From Actinomadura sp. KC216 (GTDB taxonomy: Bacteria > Actinomycetota > Actinomycetes > Streptosporangiales > Streptosporangiaceae), in NCBI RefSeq assembly GCF_004348535.1, contig NZ_SMJX01000017.1, positions 1-52,354 of the forward strand: a DNA stretch of 52,354 nt, given 5' to 3'. Both the position numbers and the translations under genes were made by a program. How positions within the stretch are numbered: position 1 is the stretch's first letter; each line of letters opens with the position of its first letter. Below the pieces are notes generated by a model, which saw only the letters and a list, made by a program, of their open reading frames with translations, ran no database searches and was not told the DNA's origin. Positions 34,151 to 43,461 of the stretch are shown here, in pieces.

Positions 34151-34699
34151 TCAGTCGAGGGGCGGGTCGTCGTCGGCCAGGGCCTCCCTCACGATCCGGT
34201 AGGAGAGGCCGGGCGAATAGCCCTTGCGGGCCAGCATGCCCATGAGGCGGCGCATGCGCTTGGCGGGGTCGACCCCTGCCGTGGACGGGAGCCTGCGGGC
34301 GACGAGAGCGCGAGCGGTCTGTTCTTCCTGTGCGGGGTCCAGCGCTTCGACGGCGTCGCTGACGGTCTCGTCCGCAACGCCGCGCCGGCGGAGCTCGGCC
34401 GCGAGGGCACGCCTGGCGAGGCCGCGGCCGGTGTGCCGCGACTGGACCCACGCCTGCGCGAACGCCTCGTCGTCGATGAGGCCTACGTCGCTGAAGCGCC
34501 CGAGCACCCGTTCGGCGACGTCGTCGGGGATGTTCTTGCGCCGCAGCGCGTCCGCGAGCTGCGCCCGGGTACGCGGAGACGCCGACAGCAGCCGGAGGCA
34601 CACCTCACGCGCCGACCCTTCGGCATCGGCAACGCGCCCCGCACCGCCCTTCCCGGCCCGCGGCGCCTCCTCAGGCTCGCCCCACGATGCCGTACTCAT
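34151..34699 (-). CDS. recX: Regulatory protein RecX
   Basis: The product has 182 residues. RecX binds RecA filaments and restrains their activity. Family features are the helical repeats: VCLRLLSASPRTRAQLADAL, IDDEAFAQAWVQSRHTGRGLARRALAAELRRRG and GYSPGLSYRIVREAL. I chose ATG 34699, preceded by AGGGGGTGG; a GTG three codons earlier is possible. It is on the recA strand, 297 bases downstream of recA. Confidence 0.94.
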   Translation of the reverse strand: MSTASWGEPEEAPRAGKGGAGRVADAEGSAREVCLRLLSASPRTRAQLADALRRKNIPDDVAERVLGRFSDVGLIDDEAFAQAWVQSRHTGRGLARRALAAELRRRGVADETVSDAVEALDPAQEEQTARALVARRLPSTAGVDPAKRMRRLMGMLARKGYSPGLSYRIVREALADDDPPLD

Positions 34700-34724
34700 A
34701 CGTCCCACCCCCTTCGGCCCGAGA

Positions 34725-34982
34725 TCAGCGCCCCGGCACCGTCACCGCCGGACGGCCGGAGGTCAGGTGGAGGGTTGCATGGGTGGCTTTGTGGGGGGTA
34801 CGGGCGGGGTGCCCGGCCGGATGGGCGCCCGGGACGCCGAGCCGAGCGGGCTCGACGTCCGGGCCCGTGGGAGCGGCGGCGCCATCGGGGAAGGTCCGTG
34901 CACCGGTGAAGCGGTGCCGGGTAAGGCGCCGCCGCCCTGCATACGAGATCATCGCCCACTCTTCGTCAAGAGTCACCCTCAT
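34725..34982 (-). CDS. Possible small protein between recA and recX
   Basis: An 85-codon ORF starts 14 bases after the recA stop and ends just before the recX ribosome site. The N-terminal part (MRVTLDEEWAMISYAGRRRL) looks like ordinary protein, and third-position GC is moderately high; the C-terminal half is Pro/Ala/His-rich. I recognise no family and see no strong ribosome site. It could equally be spacer DNA, so treat it as a candidate only. Confidence 0.3.
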   Translation of the reverse strand: MRVTLDEEWAMISYAGRRRLTRHRFTGARTFPDGAAAPTGPDVEPARLGVPGAHPAGHPARTPHKATHATLHLTSGRPAVTVPGR

Positions 34983-34996
34983 CAAGGGATTCGCGG

Positions 34997-36121
34997 TCAG
35001 GAATCACCCGATTTGGTCTTTGTGGTCTTCCTTCCGGCGGGCTTGGCGGCAGCCGGAGCGGCCGGAGCGGCGGGATCGACGGCGTCCGGGGCGGGCGCGG
35101 CGGCGGGCTCGGCCTCCTTGTCGACCTTCGGGCCGATGCCGAGCTTCTCCTTGATCTTCTTCTCGATGCCGTCGGCGAGGTCGGGGTTGGCCTTGAGGAA
35201 GTTGCGGGCGTTCTCCTTGCCCTGGCCGAGCTGGTCGCCGTCGTAGGTGTACCAGGCGCCGGACTTGCGGACGAAGCCGTGCTCCACGCCGAGGTCGATC
35301 AGGCCGCCCTCGCGGCTGATGCCCTGGCCGTAGAGCAGGTCGAAGTCGGCGACGCGGAACGGCGGGGCCATCTTGTTCTTGACGACCTTGACGCGGACGC
35401 GGTTGCCGACGGCCTCGGTTCCGTCCTTGAGGGTCTCGATGCGGCGGACGTCCAGCCGGACGGAGGCGTAGAACTTCAGCGCCCGGCCGCCGGTGGTGGT
35501 CTCCGGGGACCCGAACATGACGCCGACCTTCTCGCGGAGCTGGTTGATGAAGATGGCGGTCGTCTTGGTCTGGTTGATCGCGCCGGTGAGCTTGCGCAGG
35601 GCCTGCGACATGAGGCGGGCCTGGAGGCCGACGTGGCTGTCGCCCATCTCGCCCTCGATCTCGGCGCGGGGGACGAGCGCGGCGACCGAGTCGATGACGA
35701 CGACGTCGATCGCGCCGGAGCGGATCAGCATGTCGGTGATCTCCAGGGCCTGCTCGCCGGTGTCGGGCTGGGAGACGAGCAGGGCGTCGATGTCGACGCC
35801 GAGCTTGGAGGCGTACTCGGGGTCGAGGGCGTGCTCGGCGTCCACGAACGCGGCGATGCCGCCCTTCTTCTGGACGCTGGCGACGGCGTGCAGCGCGATG
35901 GAGGTCTTGCCGGAGCCTTCGGGGCCGTACACCTCGACGACGCGGCCGCGGGGCAGGCCGCCGATGCCGAGCGCGATGTCGAGGGCGATGGCGCCGGTGG
36001 GGATCACTTCGACGGGCGCTCTGGCCTCCTCGCCCATCCGCATGACCGATCCCTTGCCGAACTGCCGCTCGATCTGGGCGAGTGCGGTCTCGAGAGCCTT
36101 CTCCCGGTCGTTCGCTGCCAT
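34997..36121 (-). CDS. recA: Recombinase RecA
   Basis: The product has 374 residues. RecA forms the filament for homologous recombination and triggers LexA self-cleavage. Walker A is GPEGSGKTS (residues 66-74); the core includes [31 protein letters not shown] and the L2 loop [19 protein letters not shown]. The C-terminal tail is rich in Ala, Pro and Lys, as in other actinobacteria. AAGGA precedes the ATG at 36121. No intein is present. Upstream lie a PafBC-type promoter (36183-36205) and a LexA box (36258-36273), so two damage responses probably control it. Confidence 0.98.
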   Translation of the reverse strand: MAANDREKALETALAQIERQFGKGSVMRMGEEARAPVEVIPTGAIALDIALGIGGLPRGRVVEVYGPEGSGKTSIALHAVASVQKKGGIAAFVDAEHALDPEYASKLGVDIDALLVSQPDTGEQALEITDMLIRSGAIDVVVIDSVAALVPRAEIEGEMGDSHVGLQARLMSQALRKLTGAINQTKTTAIFINQLREKVGVMFGSPETTTGGRALKFYASVRLDVRRIETLKDGTEAVGNRVRVKVVKNKMAPPFRVADFDLLYGQGISREGGLIDLGVEHGFVRKSGAWYTYDGDQLGQGKENARNFLKANPDLADGIEKKIKEKLGIGPKVDKEAEPAAAPAPDAVDPAAPAAPAAAKPAGRKTTKTKSGDS

Positions 36122-36182
36122 GTGAGATGTCCTTCTCGTCGTGACTGTCGGCTCTCGGCCGCTGCTTGCGTTGTCGACGGCG

Positions 36183-36205
36183 ACGTTACGGCGGGCCTCC
36201 GACAC
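36183..36205 (-). promoter_or_regulatory. PafBC-dependent (RecA-NDp type) promoter of recA
   Basis: Read toward recA, GTGTCGGAG (36205-36197), 8 bases, then TAACGT (36188-36183). This fits the TTGTCRGTG-N8-TANNNT pattern of the LexA-independent mycobacterial/streptomycete damage promoter at seven of nine -35 positions, with exact spacing and a valid -10. It lies 62-84 bases before the recA ATG. Confidence 0.65.
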
Positions 36206-36257
36206 TTTCGAGACTCCGGTGGAATTGTGGATGACGCCGCGTGCCCGCACTACCTTA

Positions 36258-36273
36258 CCGAACATTAGTTCGA
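36258..36273. promoter_or_regulatory. LexA SOS box between recA and the ATP-grasp gene
   Basis: On the minus strand it reads TCGAACTAATGTTCGG, one mismatch from the actinobacterial palindrome TCGAAC-N4-GTTCGA. A -10-like TAAGGT directly follows toward recA. It is about 137 bases from recA and 92 bases from the divergent ATP-grasp gene, so it could control both. Confidence 0.85.
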
Positions 36274-36364
36274 TCATCGTCCGTTGCGCCGATTCGGGCG
36301 GAATCTCCGTGCGCTTCCCGGTTCTGACCCCGTACGCTGGCGCCGTCCACGGAGGGTTCCAATC

Positions 36365-37234
36365 ATGACGCTGACCGTCCTCTTCTGCGTCGATCCGCTC
36401 CATCCCCGGCGCGTTGACCCCCATTTCTCCCGCGAGGCGGCGGCCGTCCGCGACCACTACGGCGAGATCGCCCTGATCGACCACGACGCGTTGCGGCGCG
36501 GCGATGTGGACGACGCGGTGCGCGCGGTGCCGTCCGACCTGGGTCCCGTCTGGTATCGCGGCTGGATGCTCACGGGCGAGGAGTACGCCGCGGTGTCCGC
36601 GATGCTGAAACGGCGGGGAACGATTCTGCTCACGCACCCCGACGACTACCGGCGGGCGCATGAACTGCCCGGCTGGCACGACACTTTCGCCGGCCTGACC
36701 CCGCACAGCGTGTGGCGGCCGCTCGGCGTGGGCCAGGACCCCGGCGAGCTGAGCGAGCTGGGTGAGCTCGTCAGGCCGCTGAAGAGCGGGCCCGGCATCG
36801 TCAAGGACTACGTGAAGTCGTGCAAGCACGAGTGGGAGGAGGCGTGCTTCGTCCCCGATGTGAAGAACCTCGCCCAGTTGCATGACGTCGCGTCCAAGAT
36901 GGTGGCGTTGCGGGACGACCACCTGGCGGGCGGTCTCGTCGTGCGCGAGTTCGAGGAGTACGACGGCTCGGGTGAGGCGCGCGTGTGGTGGGTGGACGGT
37001 GAGCCCGCCCTGGTGGGGCCGCACCCTGACAGCCCCGGCCTGGAGCCCGATCCCGTGCTGGACGCGGTGGCTCCGGCCGTGCGCGCGCTGGGCTGCCGCT
37101 TCATCACGACCGATCTCGCGCGGCGGACGGACGGCGCGTGGCGTGTGGTCGAGGTCGGCGACGGCCAGGTCAGCGATCTGCCGTCGTCCGTGGACGCGAT
37201 GGACCTCTACGCCCATCTGCCCGTCCCTGACTGA
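36365..37234 (+). CDS. ATP-grasp domain protein (DUF4343-like) next to recA
   Basis: The product has 289 residues. The N-terminal part ([27 protein letters not shown]) and the central [20 protein letters not shown] and [18 protein letters not shown] match ATP-grasp proteins of the DUF4343 type. Lys/Glu-rich nucleotide-site segments follow ([53 protein letters not shown]). ATP-grasp enzymes join a carboxylate to an amine or thiol through an acyl-phosphate; the substrate here is unknown. GGAGGG precedes the ATG at 36365. The shared intergene carries the LexA box, which suggests damage-inducible expression. Confidence 0.82.
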   Translation: MTLTVLFCVDPLHPRRVDPHFSREAAAVRDHYGEIALIDHDALRRGDVDDAVRAVPSDLGPVWYRGWMLTGEEYAAVSAMLKRRGTILLTHPDDYRRAHELPGWHDTFAGLTPHSVWRPLGVGQDPGELSELGELVRPLKSGPGIVKDYVKSCKHEWEEACFVPDVKNLAQLHDVASKMVALRDDHLAGGLVVREFEEYDGSGEARVWWVDGEPALVGPHPDSPGLEPDPVLDAVAPAVRALGCRFITTDLARRTDGAWRVVEVGDGQVSDLPSSVDAMDLYAHLPVPD

Positions 37235-37244
37235 CGGCGCGCGC

Positions 37245-37439
37245 TTACTGCAGTTTCGAGGGGACGTTGAAGGTGGCGACAACGGCCTGCCAGACCCTTT
37301 TGGCGGGTTCGCCGTCGGCGAGGGCCTGTTCGATGGTGCGGCCGTCCAGCTCTGCCATCACGTAGTCCTTGGCGACGCTTTCGGCGTAGGTGTCGCCGAA
37401 CTGCTGCCTCATCCGATCCCAGAAGACTGTGAGCCGCAC
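37245..37439 (-). CDS. DUF3046 family protein
   Basis: The product has 64 residues. [35 protein letters not shown], with the C-terminal [16 protein letters not shown], is the complete DUF3046 domain, a small actinobacterial protein of unknown function usually encoded close to recA/recX. It lies 10 bases from the convergent stop of the ATP-grasp gene and starts 9 bases after the stop of the esterase gene on the same strand. Confidence 0.93.
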   Translation of the reverse strand: MRLTVFWDRMRQQFGDTYAESVAKDYVMAELDGRTIEQALADGEPAKRVWQAVVATFNVPSKLQ

Positions 37440-37448
37440 CCGTCCACG

Positions 37449-38720
37449 CTATCCGACCGAACGGTCCTGCAAGGACTGCCTGACCTCGCCGGGGACCGCG
37501 GGGCGGGCGCCCTGGCGGTACTGGCGGTGGAGCCCTGTCAGGTAGCGCTCGACGGCTTCGATGACGCGGGCCGTCCGGTACGAGGGGAAGACGTCGAACG
37601 CGTGCTGCGCGCCCTTCATCTCGGCGTAGATGACGGGTGCCGTGGAGACGTCCCGTAGCCGTTCGACGAATCGGCGTGCCTCCGCCACGGGGATGAGCGA
37701 GTCGCCGCTTCCGTGGATGACGAAGAACGGCGGTGCGTCCTCGCGCAGGTACGTGACAGGGGACGCCTTGGCGTAGGCGTCGTGGTTCTCTGCGAACGGC
37801 AGCTTGACCACCATCCGCTCCAGGAGGGGCATCTCGCCCATGGGGCGGCGCCAGGGACCTGCGTCGACGAGGTTGTACACACCGTAGAAGGGCACTGCGC
37901 CCTGCACGGTGGTGTCGGCGTCCTCAAAGCCCGGCTGGAATTCGGGCCGGTTCGCTGTCAGCGCGACCATCGCCGTGAGGTGCCCGCCTGCCGAACCGCC
38001 GGTCACGCACAGGAAATCGGGGTCGGCGCCGTACTCCTCGGCATGCTCCCTGTACCAGGCGACGAAGTGTTTCAGGTCGATGAGGTGTTCCGGCCAGGTG
38101 GCGCGCGGGCTGAGCCGGTAGTTGACGTTGAAGCCGACCCATCCCTGGACGGCCATGTGGTTGAGCAGCGGCAGTCCTTGCTCGCGTTTGTCGCCGATGA
38201 CCCATGCGCCGCCGTGGATCTGCATGAGTCCCGGGCGCAGTTCGCCGGTGGAGCGTTCGCGTGCGTAGACGTCCAGTTTCAGGCGGAGCCGTCCGTCCTG
38301 CCGGTACACGACATTGCGTTCGACGTGGACGCCCCTGCGCGGGATCAGGCACAGCGGCGGGACGACCAGGTGCGAGAGCGGGTAGCGGGGCGCGCCCTCT
38401 GGGTCCAGTTCGAGGGGCGCTCCGCACTCGCGCAGGGTGACGACCGTACGGCGGGTCGCGAGGAGCGTGGCGGCGATGCCCGCCATGCCGAGGATCGTCA
38501 GCGCGAGGCCCGTCCAGCCGGCCCAGCCGCCCAGCCCGCCCAGGCCCACCGCGAGCGCGGTCGCGGCGGCCCACGCGACGAGCACCTGCGGCGCCAGTTC
38601 GATCGTCAGCCAGCCGTAGAAGAAGCTCGGCGCGACCAGGGCGGCGCTGCGCCGGGGCGCGTGGGCGTTCACGGCCAGAAGCGCGATCAGGACGCCGAGG
38701 GCGAGGAGGACGTAGGGCAT
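37449..38720 (-). CDS. Membrane-anchored alpha/beta-hydrolase (esterase/lipase, HSL-like)
   Basis: The product has 423 residues. Three hydrophobic segments (about residues 1-110) precede an alpha/beta-hydrolase domain. The oxyanion motif is MQIHGGAWVIGDKREQG, the nucleophile Ser243 lies in TGGSAGGHLTAM, and the acid and base are probably the Asp of HGSGDSLIP and the His of AQHAFDVF. This is the hormone-sensitive-lipase/BD-FAE group, which hydrolyses short-chain esters or steroid- and lipid-like esters. The ATG at 38720 has GGGAG upstream; a longer reading adds 17 residues. It is probably co-transcribed with the DUF3046 gene. Confidence 0.9.
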   Translation of the reverse strand: MPYVLLALGVLIALLAVNAHAPRRSAALVAPSFFYGWLTIELAPQVLVAWAAATALAVGLGGLGGWAGWTGLALTILGMAGIAATLLATRRTVVTLRECGAPLELDPEGAPRYPLSHLVVPPLCLIPRRGVHVERNVVYRQDGRLRLKLDVYARERSTGELRPGLMQIHGGAWVIGDKREQGLPLLNHMAVQGWVGFNVNYRLSPRATWPEHLIDLKHFVAWYREHAEEYGADPDFLCVTGGSAGGHLTAMVALTANRPEFQPGFEDADTTVQGAVPFYGVYNLVDAGPWRRPMGEMPLLERMVVKLPFAENHDAYAKASPVTYLREDAPPFFVIHGSGDSLIPVAEARRFVERLRDVSTAPVIYAEMKGAQHAFDVFPSYRTARVIEAVERYLTGLHRQYRQGARPAVPGEVRQSLQDRSVG

Positions 38721-38768
38721 CGAGACTCCCTGCGGGGGCGAGTGTCCTACCCGTAGACCTTGCCCGTA

Positions 38769-38778
38769 CAAGCGCTTG
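38769..38778. promoter_or_regulatory. Palindrome in the esterase-lhr divergent intergene
   Basis: CAAGCGCTTG is a perfect 10-base palindrome of the kind bound by LacI-family regulators. It sits 49 bases before the esterase start and 61 bases before lhr. No LacI gene is nearby. Function is unproven. Confidence 0.3.
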
Positions 38779-38839
38779 CTTACAACGTGACGCGCACCAC
38801 GCGCCGCGAAATGTCGGACCCGCGAGGCAGTATGGCCGC

Positions 38840-41800
38840 ATGGGCGGTGACGTGCTCGAACGATTCTCTCCGGCGACCCGGGCCTGGTTCGCCGGGGCCT
38901 TCGCCGCGCCCACCCCCGCCCAGTCCGGGGCGTGGGAGTCGATTTCGAGCGGCGACAACACGCTGGTCGTGGCGCCGACCGGCTCCGGCAAGACCCTGGC
39001 GGCGTTCCTGTGGTCCCTCGACCGGCTCGCCACGGAGCCCGCCGGCGACGATCCGCTGCGCCGCTGCCGCGTCCTGTACGTCTCGCCGCTGAAGGCCCTC
39101 GCCGTCGACGTGGAGCGCAACCTGCGCGCCCCGCTGACGGGCATCCGGCACGCGGCGCGCCGTCTCGGCCTGCCCGAACCCGGCGTCCGCGTCGGGATGC
39201 GGTCGGGCGACACCCCGGCCGACGAGCGCCGGCGCCTGGCCGTCAAGCCGCCCGACATCCTGATCACGACGCCGGAGTCGCTGTTCCTGATCCTCACCTC
39301 GCGGGCGCGCGAGTCGCTGCGCGGCGTCGAGACCGTCATCGTGGACGAAGTGCACGCCGTGGCGGGCACCAAGCGCGGCGCGCACCTGGCGCTGTCCCTC
39401 GAACGCCTCGACGCGCTCCTCGAACGTCCCGCCCAGCGGATCGGCCTGTCCGCGACCGTCCGCCCGACCGACGAGGTCGCGGCGTTCCTCGGCGGGACGC
39501 GGCCGGCGACGGTCGTCCAGCCGCGCTCCGACAAGGTCTTCGACCTCGACATCGTCGTCCCCGTAGAAGACATGGGCGAGGTCGGCCAGTTCGTCGACGA
39601 CTCCGGCGCGGCCGACCCGCGCCAGCGCAGCATCTGGCCGCACGTCGAAGACCGCCTGCTCGACCTCATCGAGGCGCACCGTTCGACGCTGGTGTTCGCC
39701 AACTCGCGGCGCCTGGCCGAGAGGCTCTGCGGACGGCTGAACGAGCTCGCCTACGAACGCGCCACAGGGGCTCCCCTGCCCGAGAACCACTCTCCTGCGG
39801 AGTTGATGGCGGAGGCGGGGTCGTCCAGAGGCGCGCCACAGGAAATCGCTCGCGCGCACCATGGTTCCGTCTCCAAGGAGGAGCGGGCCGGTATCGAGAA
39901 CGCTCTGAAGGAGGGGCGCCTTCCGGCCGTCGTGGCGACGTCCAGCCTGGAATTGGGCATCGACATGGGCGCCGTCGATCTGGTCGTCCAGGTGGAGTCG
40001 CCGCCCTCGGTGGCCAACGGCCTCCAGCGGGTCGGGCGCGCGGGCCACCAGGTCGGCGCCGTGTCCAAGGGCGTCATCTTCCCCAAGTACAGGGGCGACC
40101 TCGTGCAGACGGCCGTCGTGGCCGAACGCATGCGCGGCGGCGAGATCGAGGAGCTGCGCTACCCGCGCAACCCTCTCGACGTCCTGGCCCAGCAGATCGT
40201 CGCCATGGTCTCCATGGACGAATGGACCGTCGACGACCTGGATTCCATGGTCAAACGCGCCGCCCCCTACGCCACGCTCCCCCGTTCCGCGCTTGAGGCG
40301 ACCCTCGACATGCTCGCCGGGCGCTATCCCAGCGACGAGTTCGGCGAGCTGCGCCCGCGCCTGGTCTGGGACCGCGTGACCGGCGTCCTGCGCGAACGTC
40401 CGGGGGCGCAGCGCCTCGCGGTGACCAGCGGCGGGACGATCCCTGACCGCGGCCTGTTCGGCGTCTTCCTCGTGGGCGAGAAGGCGTCCCGGGTGGGGGA
40501 ACTCGATGAGGAGATGGTGTACGAGTCACGCGTCGGCGACGTGTTCGTGCTCGGCGCCAGCTCGTGGCGCATCGAGGACATCACGCCCGACCGCGTCCTC
40601 GTCTCGCCCGCGCCGGGCCAGCCGGGCAAGCTGCCGTTCTGGCACGGCGACACTCTCGGGCGTCCGGCCGAGCTGGGCCGCGCGCTCGGATCGTTCACCC
40701 GCGAGCTGGCCGGCCTGCCCGCCGAGGACGCCCGCGAACGCGTCTCCGCCGCCGGGCTGGACGGCTGGGCGTCCGCCAACCTCGTCTCGTACGTGAACGA
40801 GCAGCGGGAGGCCACCGGACACGTCCCCGATGACCGCACCATGGTCGTCGAGCGGTTCCGCGACGAACTCGGTGACTGGCGCATGGTCGTCCACTCGCCG
40901 CTGGGCGCGCGCGTGCACGCGCCGTGGGCGCTCGCCATAGCGGGCCGTCTGCGCGAACGGTACGGCGTCGACGCGCAGGCCATGCACGCCGACGACGGCA
41001 TCGTCATCCGCGTCCCCGACATGGACGAGCCCCCCGGGCTCGACCTCGCCGTCTTCGACGCCGACGACATCGAACGCGTCGTCGTGGACGAGCTGGGCGG
41101 CTCCGCGCTGTTCGCCGCACGGTTCCGCGAGTGCGCGGCGCGTTCGCTGCTGCTTCCCCGCCGCCGTCCCGACAAGCGCATGCCGCTCTGGCAGCAGCGC
41201 CAGCGGGCCGCGCAGCTCCTGGCCGTCGCCAGCAAGTACCCGTCGTTCCCGATCGTGCTGGAGACGATGCGGGAGTGCCTCCAGGACGTGTTCGACGTCC
41301 CCGGCCTGGTGCAGCTGATGCGCGACCTGTCGGGGCGCAAGGTCCGCATGGTCGAGGTGGAGACGCCCGAGCCGTCGCCCTATGCGCGTTCCCTGCTGTT
41401 CCACTACATCGGCGCGTTCATGTACGAGGGCGATTCACCCCTCGCAGAACGCCGCGCCCAGGCACTCGCGCTCGATTCCGCGCTCCTCGCCGAACTCCTC
41501 GGCCAGGCCGATCTGCGCGAGCTGCTCGATCCCGACGCGGTCGCCGAGATCGAACGCGAGCTCCAGCGCCTCGCCACCGATCGCCGCGCCCGCGACCTGG
41601 AAGGCGTGGCCGACCTCCTCCGCACCCTCGGCCCGCTCACCACGGCCGAAGCCGCTGGACGAACCCTCCTGGCGAGCGGTTCCGACGGGTCCGACGCCGA
41701 CGACGTGCTCGTGCAGGTGTCACGGTGGCTGGCGGAGCTGGAGGCCACGCGGCGCGCGATCCGCGTCAGGGTCGCCGGCGAGGAGCGCTGGGCCGCCATC

Positions 41801-43438
41801 GAGGACGCCGGACGGCTCCGCGACGCGCTCGGCGCGCCGCTGCCCGTGGGCGTCCCGGAGGCGTTCCTCGAACCGGTCGACGATCCGCTCGGCGACCTGA
41901 TCTCCCGGTACGCGCGCACGCACGGCCCGTTCCGGCCGGGTGATCCCGCCGCGCGCTTCGGCCTCGGCATCGCCGTGGTCGTGGAGACGCTGCGTCGGCT
42001 GGCGGGCGCGGGCCGGGTCGTCGAGGGCGAGTTCCTGCCCGTCGAGGCCGTGACGGGCCCCCTCACCAGCGAGTGGTGCGACACCGGCGTGCTGCGGACG
42101 CTGCGGCGCCGCTCCCTGGCCCGGCTGCGCGCCGAGGTCGAGCCGTCGCCGCCGGAGTCGCTCGGCCGTTTCCTCCCGGTCTGGCACGGGATCTCCGGCG
42201 GTTCCCGGCTGCGCGGCGTGGACGCGCTCGTCCAGGCGATCGAGCAGCTCCAGGGCGCGGCGGTGCCCGCGTCCGCGCTGGAGTCGCTGATCCTGCCGTC
42301 CCGGGTGCCCGGCTACGGCCCGGCGATGCTGGACGAGCTGACGTCCGCGGGCGAGGTCGTGTGGGCGGGGCAGGGCGGCCTGCCGGGCGGCGACGGCTGG
42401 GTGGCGCTGTACCTGGCCGACACCGCGCCTCTTCTCATGCCGGAGCCCGCGGAGATCACGCTGACGCCCGCGCACCAGGCCGTCCTGGACGCGCTCGGCG
42501 ACGGCGGCGCGCTGTTCTTCCGGACGCTGTCCGACCGGGTGAACCAGCACCTCAGCGCCAACGACGCCGACCTCGTCACCGCCGTGTGGGACCTGGTCTG
42601 GGCCGGTCACCTCACCAACGACACCATGGCGCCGCTGCGCGCGGCACTCGGCTCCGGCCGGCCTACGCATCGTTCTAGGACGACCCGTCGTGGACGTCCC
42701 GTCCTGCCCTCCAGGACGGGTCCGCCCACGGTCGCCGGGCGCTGGTGGCCGCTCCCCGAGCGCGAGACCGGCGCGACGCTGCGTTCGCATGCGCTCGCCG
42801 AGGCGCTGCTGGAGCGGTACGGCATCGTCATCCGCGGCGCAGTCGCGGCGGAACGCATCCCTGGCGGCTTCTCCGCGGTCTACCCGGTGCTGCGCGCGTT
42901 CGAGGAGACCGGACGCTGCCGCCGCGGCTACTTCGTGGAGGGCCTGGGCGCGGCCCAGTTCGCGCTTCCGGGCGCCGTCGACCGGCTCCGCGCGCTGCGT
43001 CCGGCGGCGGTCGCTCCCCCGGACGACATCTCCGCGCTCTGGGAAACGCCCCGCACACCCGAAACCCGGGCGCTCGTGCTGGCGGCCGCCGACCCCGCCA
43101 ATCCGTACGGCGCGGCGCTGCCCTGGCCGGAGCGCGACGACGAGGTCGCCAGCGGCCACAGACCGGGCCGCAAGGCCGGGGCGCTCGTCGCGCTGGTCGA
43201 GGGACGGCTCGTCCTCTATGTCGAGCGCGGCGGGAAGACGCTCCTCACCTGGGACGACGACCCCGCCGTGCTGCAACCGGCCGTCGACGCGCTCGCGCTC
43301 GCCGTCCGGGAGGGCGTGCTCGGCAAGCTCACCGTCGAACGCGCCGACGGCGCCGCGATCACCGATTCACCCCTGGCCGCCGCGCTGGAATCCGCAGGTT
43401 TCCACCCGACCCCCCGCGGCCTGCGCCTCCGCGCCTGA
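38840..43438 (+). CDS. lhr: Large helicase-related protein Lhr
   Basis: The product has 1532 residues, the full length of actinobacterial Lhr. It is a 3'-5' superfamily-2 DNA/RNA-DNA helicase involved in DNA repair. The N-terminal core has Walker A APTGSGKTLAAF (about residues 45-52), the DEVH box at 169-172 and motif VI QRVGRAGHQ. A winged-helix/beta-barrel Lhr core and the large C-terminal region follow. The start ATG at 38840 begins the conserved helicase N-terminus. In mycobacteria lhr responds to DNA damage; I see no LexA box or clear PafBC promoter here. A perfect inverted repeat lies inside the gene at 42698-42720. Confidence 0.97.
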   Translation: MGGDVLERFSPATRAWFAGAFAAPTPAQSGAWESISSGDNTLVVAPTGSGKTLAAFLWSLDRLATEPAGDDPLRRCRVLYVSPLKALAVDVERNLRAPLTGIRHAARRLGLPEPGVRVGMRSGDTPADERRRLAVKPPDILITTPESLFLILTSRARESLRGVETVIVDEVHAVAGTKRGAHLALSLERLDALLERPAQRIGLSATVRPTDEVAAFLGGTRPATVVQPRSDKVFDLDIVVPVEDMGEVGQFVDDSGAADPRQRSIWPHVEDRLLDLIEAHRSTLVFANSRRLAERLCGRLNELAYERATGAPLPENHSPAELMAEAGSSRGAPQEIARAHHGSVSKEERAGIENALKEGRLPAVVATSSLELGIDMGAVDLVVQVESPPSVANGLQRVGRAGHQVGAVSKGVIFPKYRGDLVQTAVVAERMRGGEIEELRYPRNPLDVLAQQIVAMVSMDEWTVDDLDSMVKRAAPYATLPRSALEATLDMLAGRYPSDEFGELRPRLVWDRVTGVLRERPGAQRLAVTSGGTIPDRGLFGVFLVGEKASRVGELDEEMVYESRVGDVFVLGASSWRIEDITPDRVLVSPAPGQPGKLPFWHGDTLGRPAELGRALGSFTRELAGLPAEDARERVSAAGLDGWASANLVSYVNEQREATGHVPDDRTMVVERFRDELGDWRMVVHSPLGARVHAPWALAIAGRLRERYGVDAQAMHADDGIVIRVPDMDEPPGLDLAVFDADDIERVVVDELGGSALFAARFRECAARSLLLPRRRPDKRMPLWQQRQRAAQLLAVASKYPSFPIVLETMRECLQDVFDVPGLVQLMRDLSGRKVRMVEVETPEPSPYARSLLFHYIGAFMYEGDSPLAERRAQALALDSALLAELLGQADLRELLDPDAVAEIERELQRLATDRRARDLEGVADLLRTLGPLTTAEAAGRTLLASGSDGSDADDVLVQVSRWLAELEATRRAIRVRVAGEERWAAIEDAGRLRDALGAPLPVGVPEAFLEPVDDPLGDLISRYARTHGPFRPGDPAARFGLGIAVVVETLRRLAGAGRVVEGEFLPVEAVTGPLTSEWCDTGVLRTLRRRSLARLRAEVEPSPPESLGRFLPVWHGISGGSRLRGVDALVQAIEQLQGAAVPASALESLILPSRVPGYGPAMLDELTSAGEVVWAGQGGLPGGDGWVALYLADTAPLLMPEPAEITLTPAHQAVLDALGDGGALFFRTLSDRVNQHLSANDADLVTAVWDLVWAGHLTNDTMAPLRAALGSGRPTHRSRTTRRGRPVLPSRTGPPTVAGRWWPLPERETGATLRSHALAEALLERYGIVIRGAVAAERIPGGFSAVYPVLRAFEETGRCRRGYFVEGLGAAQFALPGAVDRLRALRPAAVAPPDDISALWETPRTPETRALVLAAADPANPYGAALPWPERDDEVASGHRPGRKAGALVALVEGRLVLYVERGGKTLLTWDDDPAVLQPAVDALALAVREGVLGKLTVERADGAAITDSPLAAALESAGFHPTPRGLRLRA

Positions 43439-43439
43439 C

Positions 43440-43451
43440 CCCCGGCCGGGG
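43440..43451. terminator. Short palindrome between convergent lhr and secA2
   Basis: CCCCGGCCGGGG is a perfect 12-base palindrome located in the 23 bases between the lhr and secA2 stops. It may act as a compact bidirectional terminator, although the loop would have to form from its inner bases. Confidence 0.3.
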
Positions 43452-43461
43452 CCGCACCGGC

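Noticed and set aside
34101..34601. Arginine/proline-rich 166-residue reading across recX
   Set aside because: It is a shadow frame of recX, with the low-complexity product typical of antisense or shifted frames in GC-rich DNA.
38800..38839. ATGTCGGAC-like element before lhr as a PafBC promoter
   Set aside because: The -35-like part fits, but no TANNNT lies at the required 8-base spacing.
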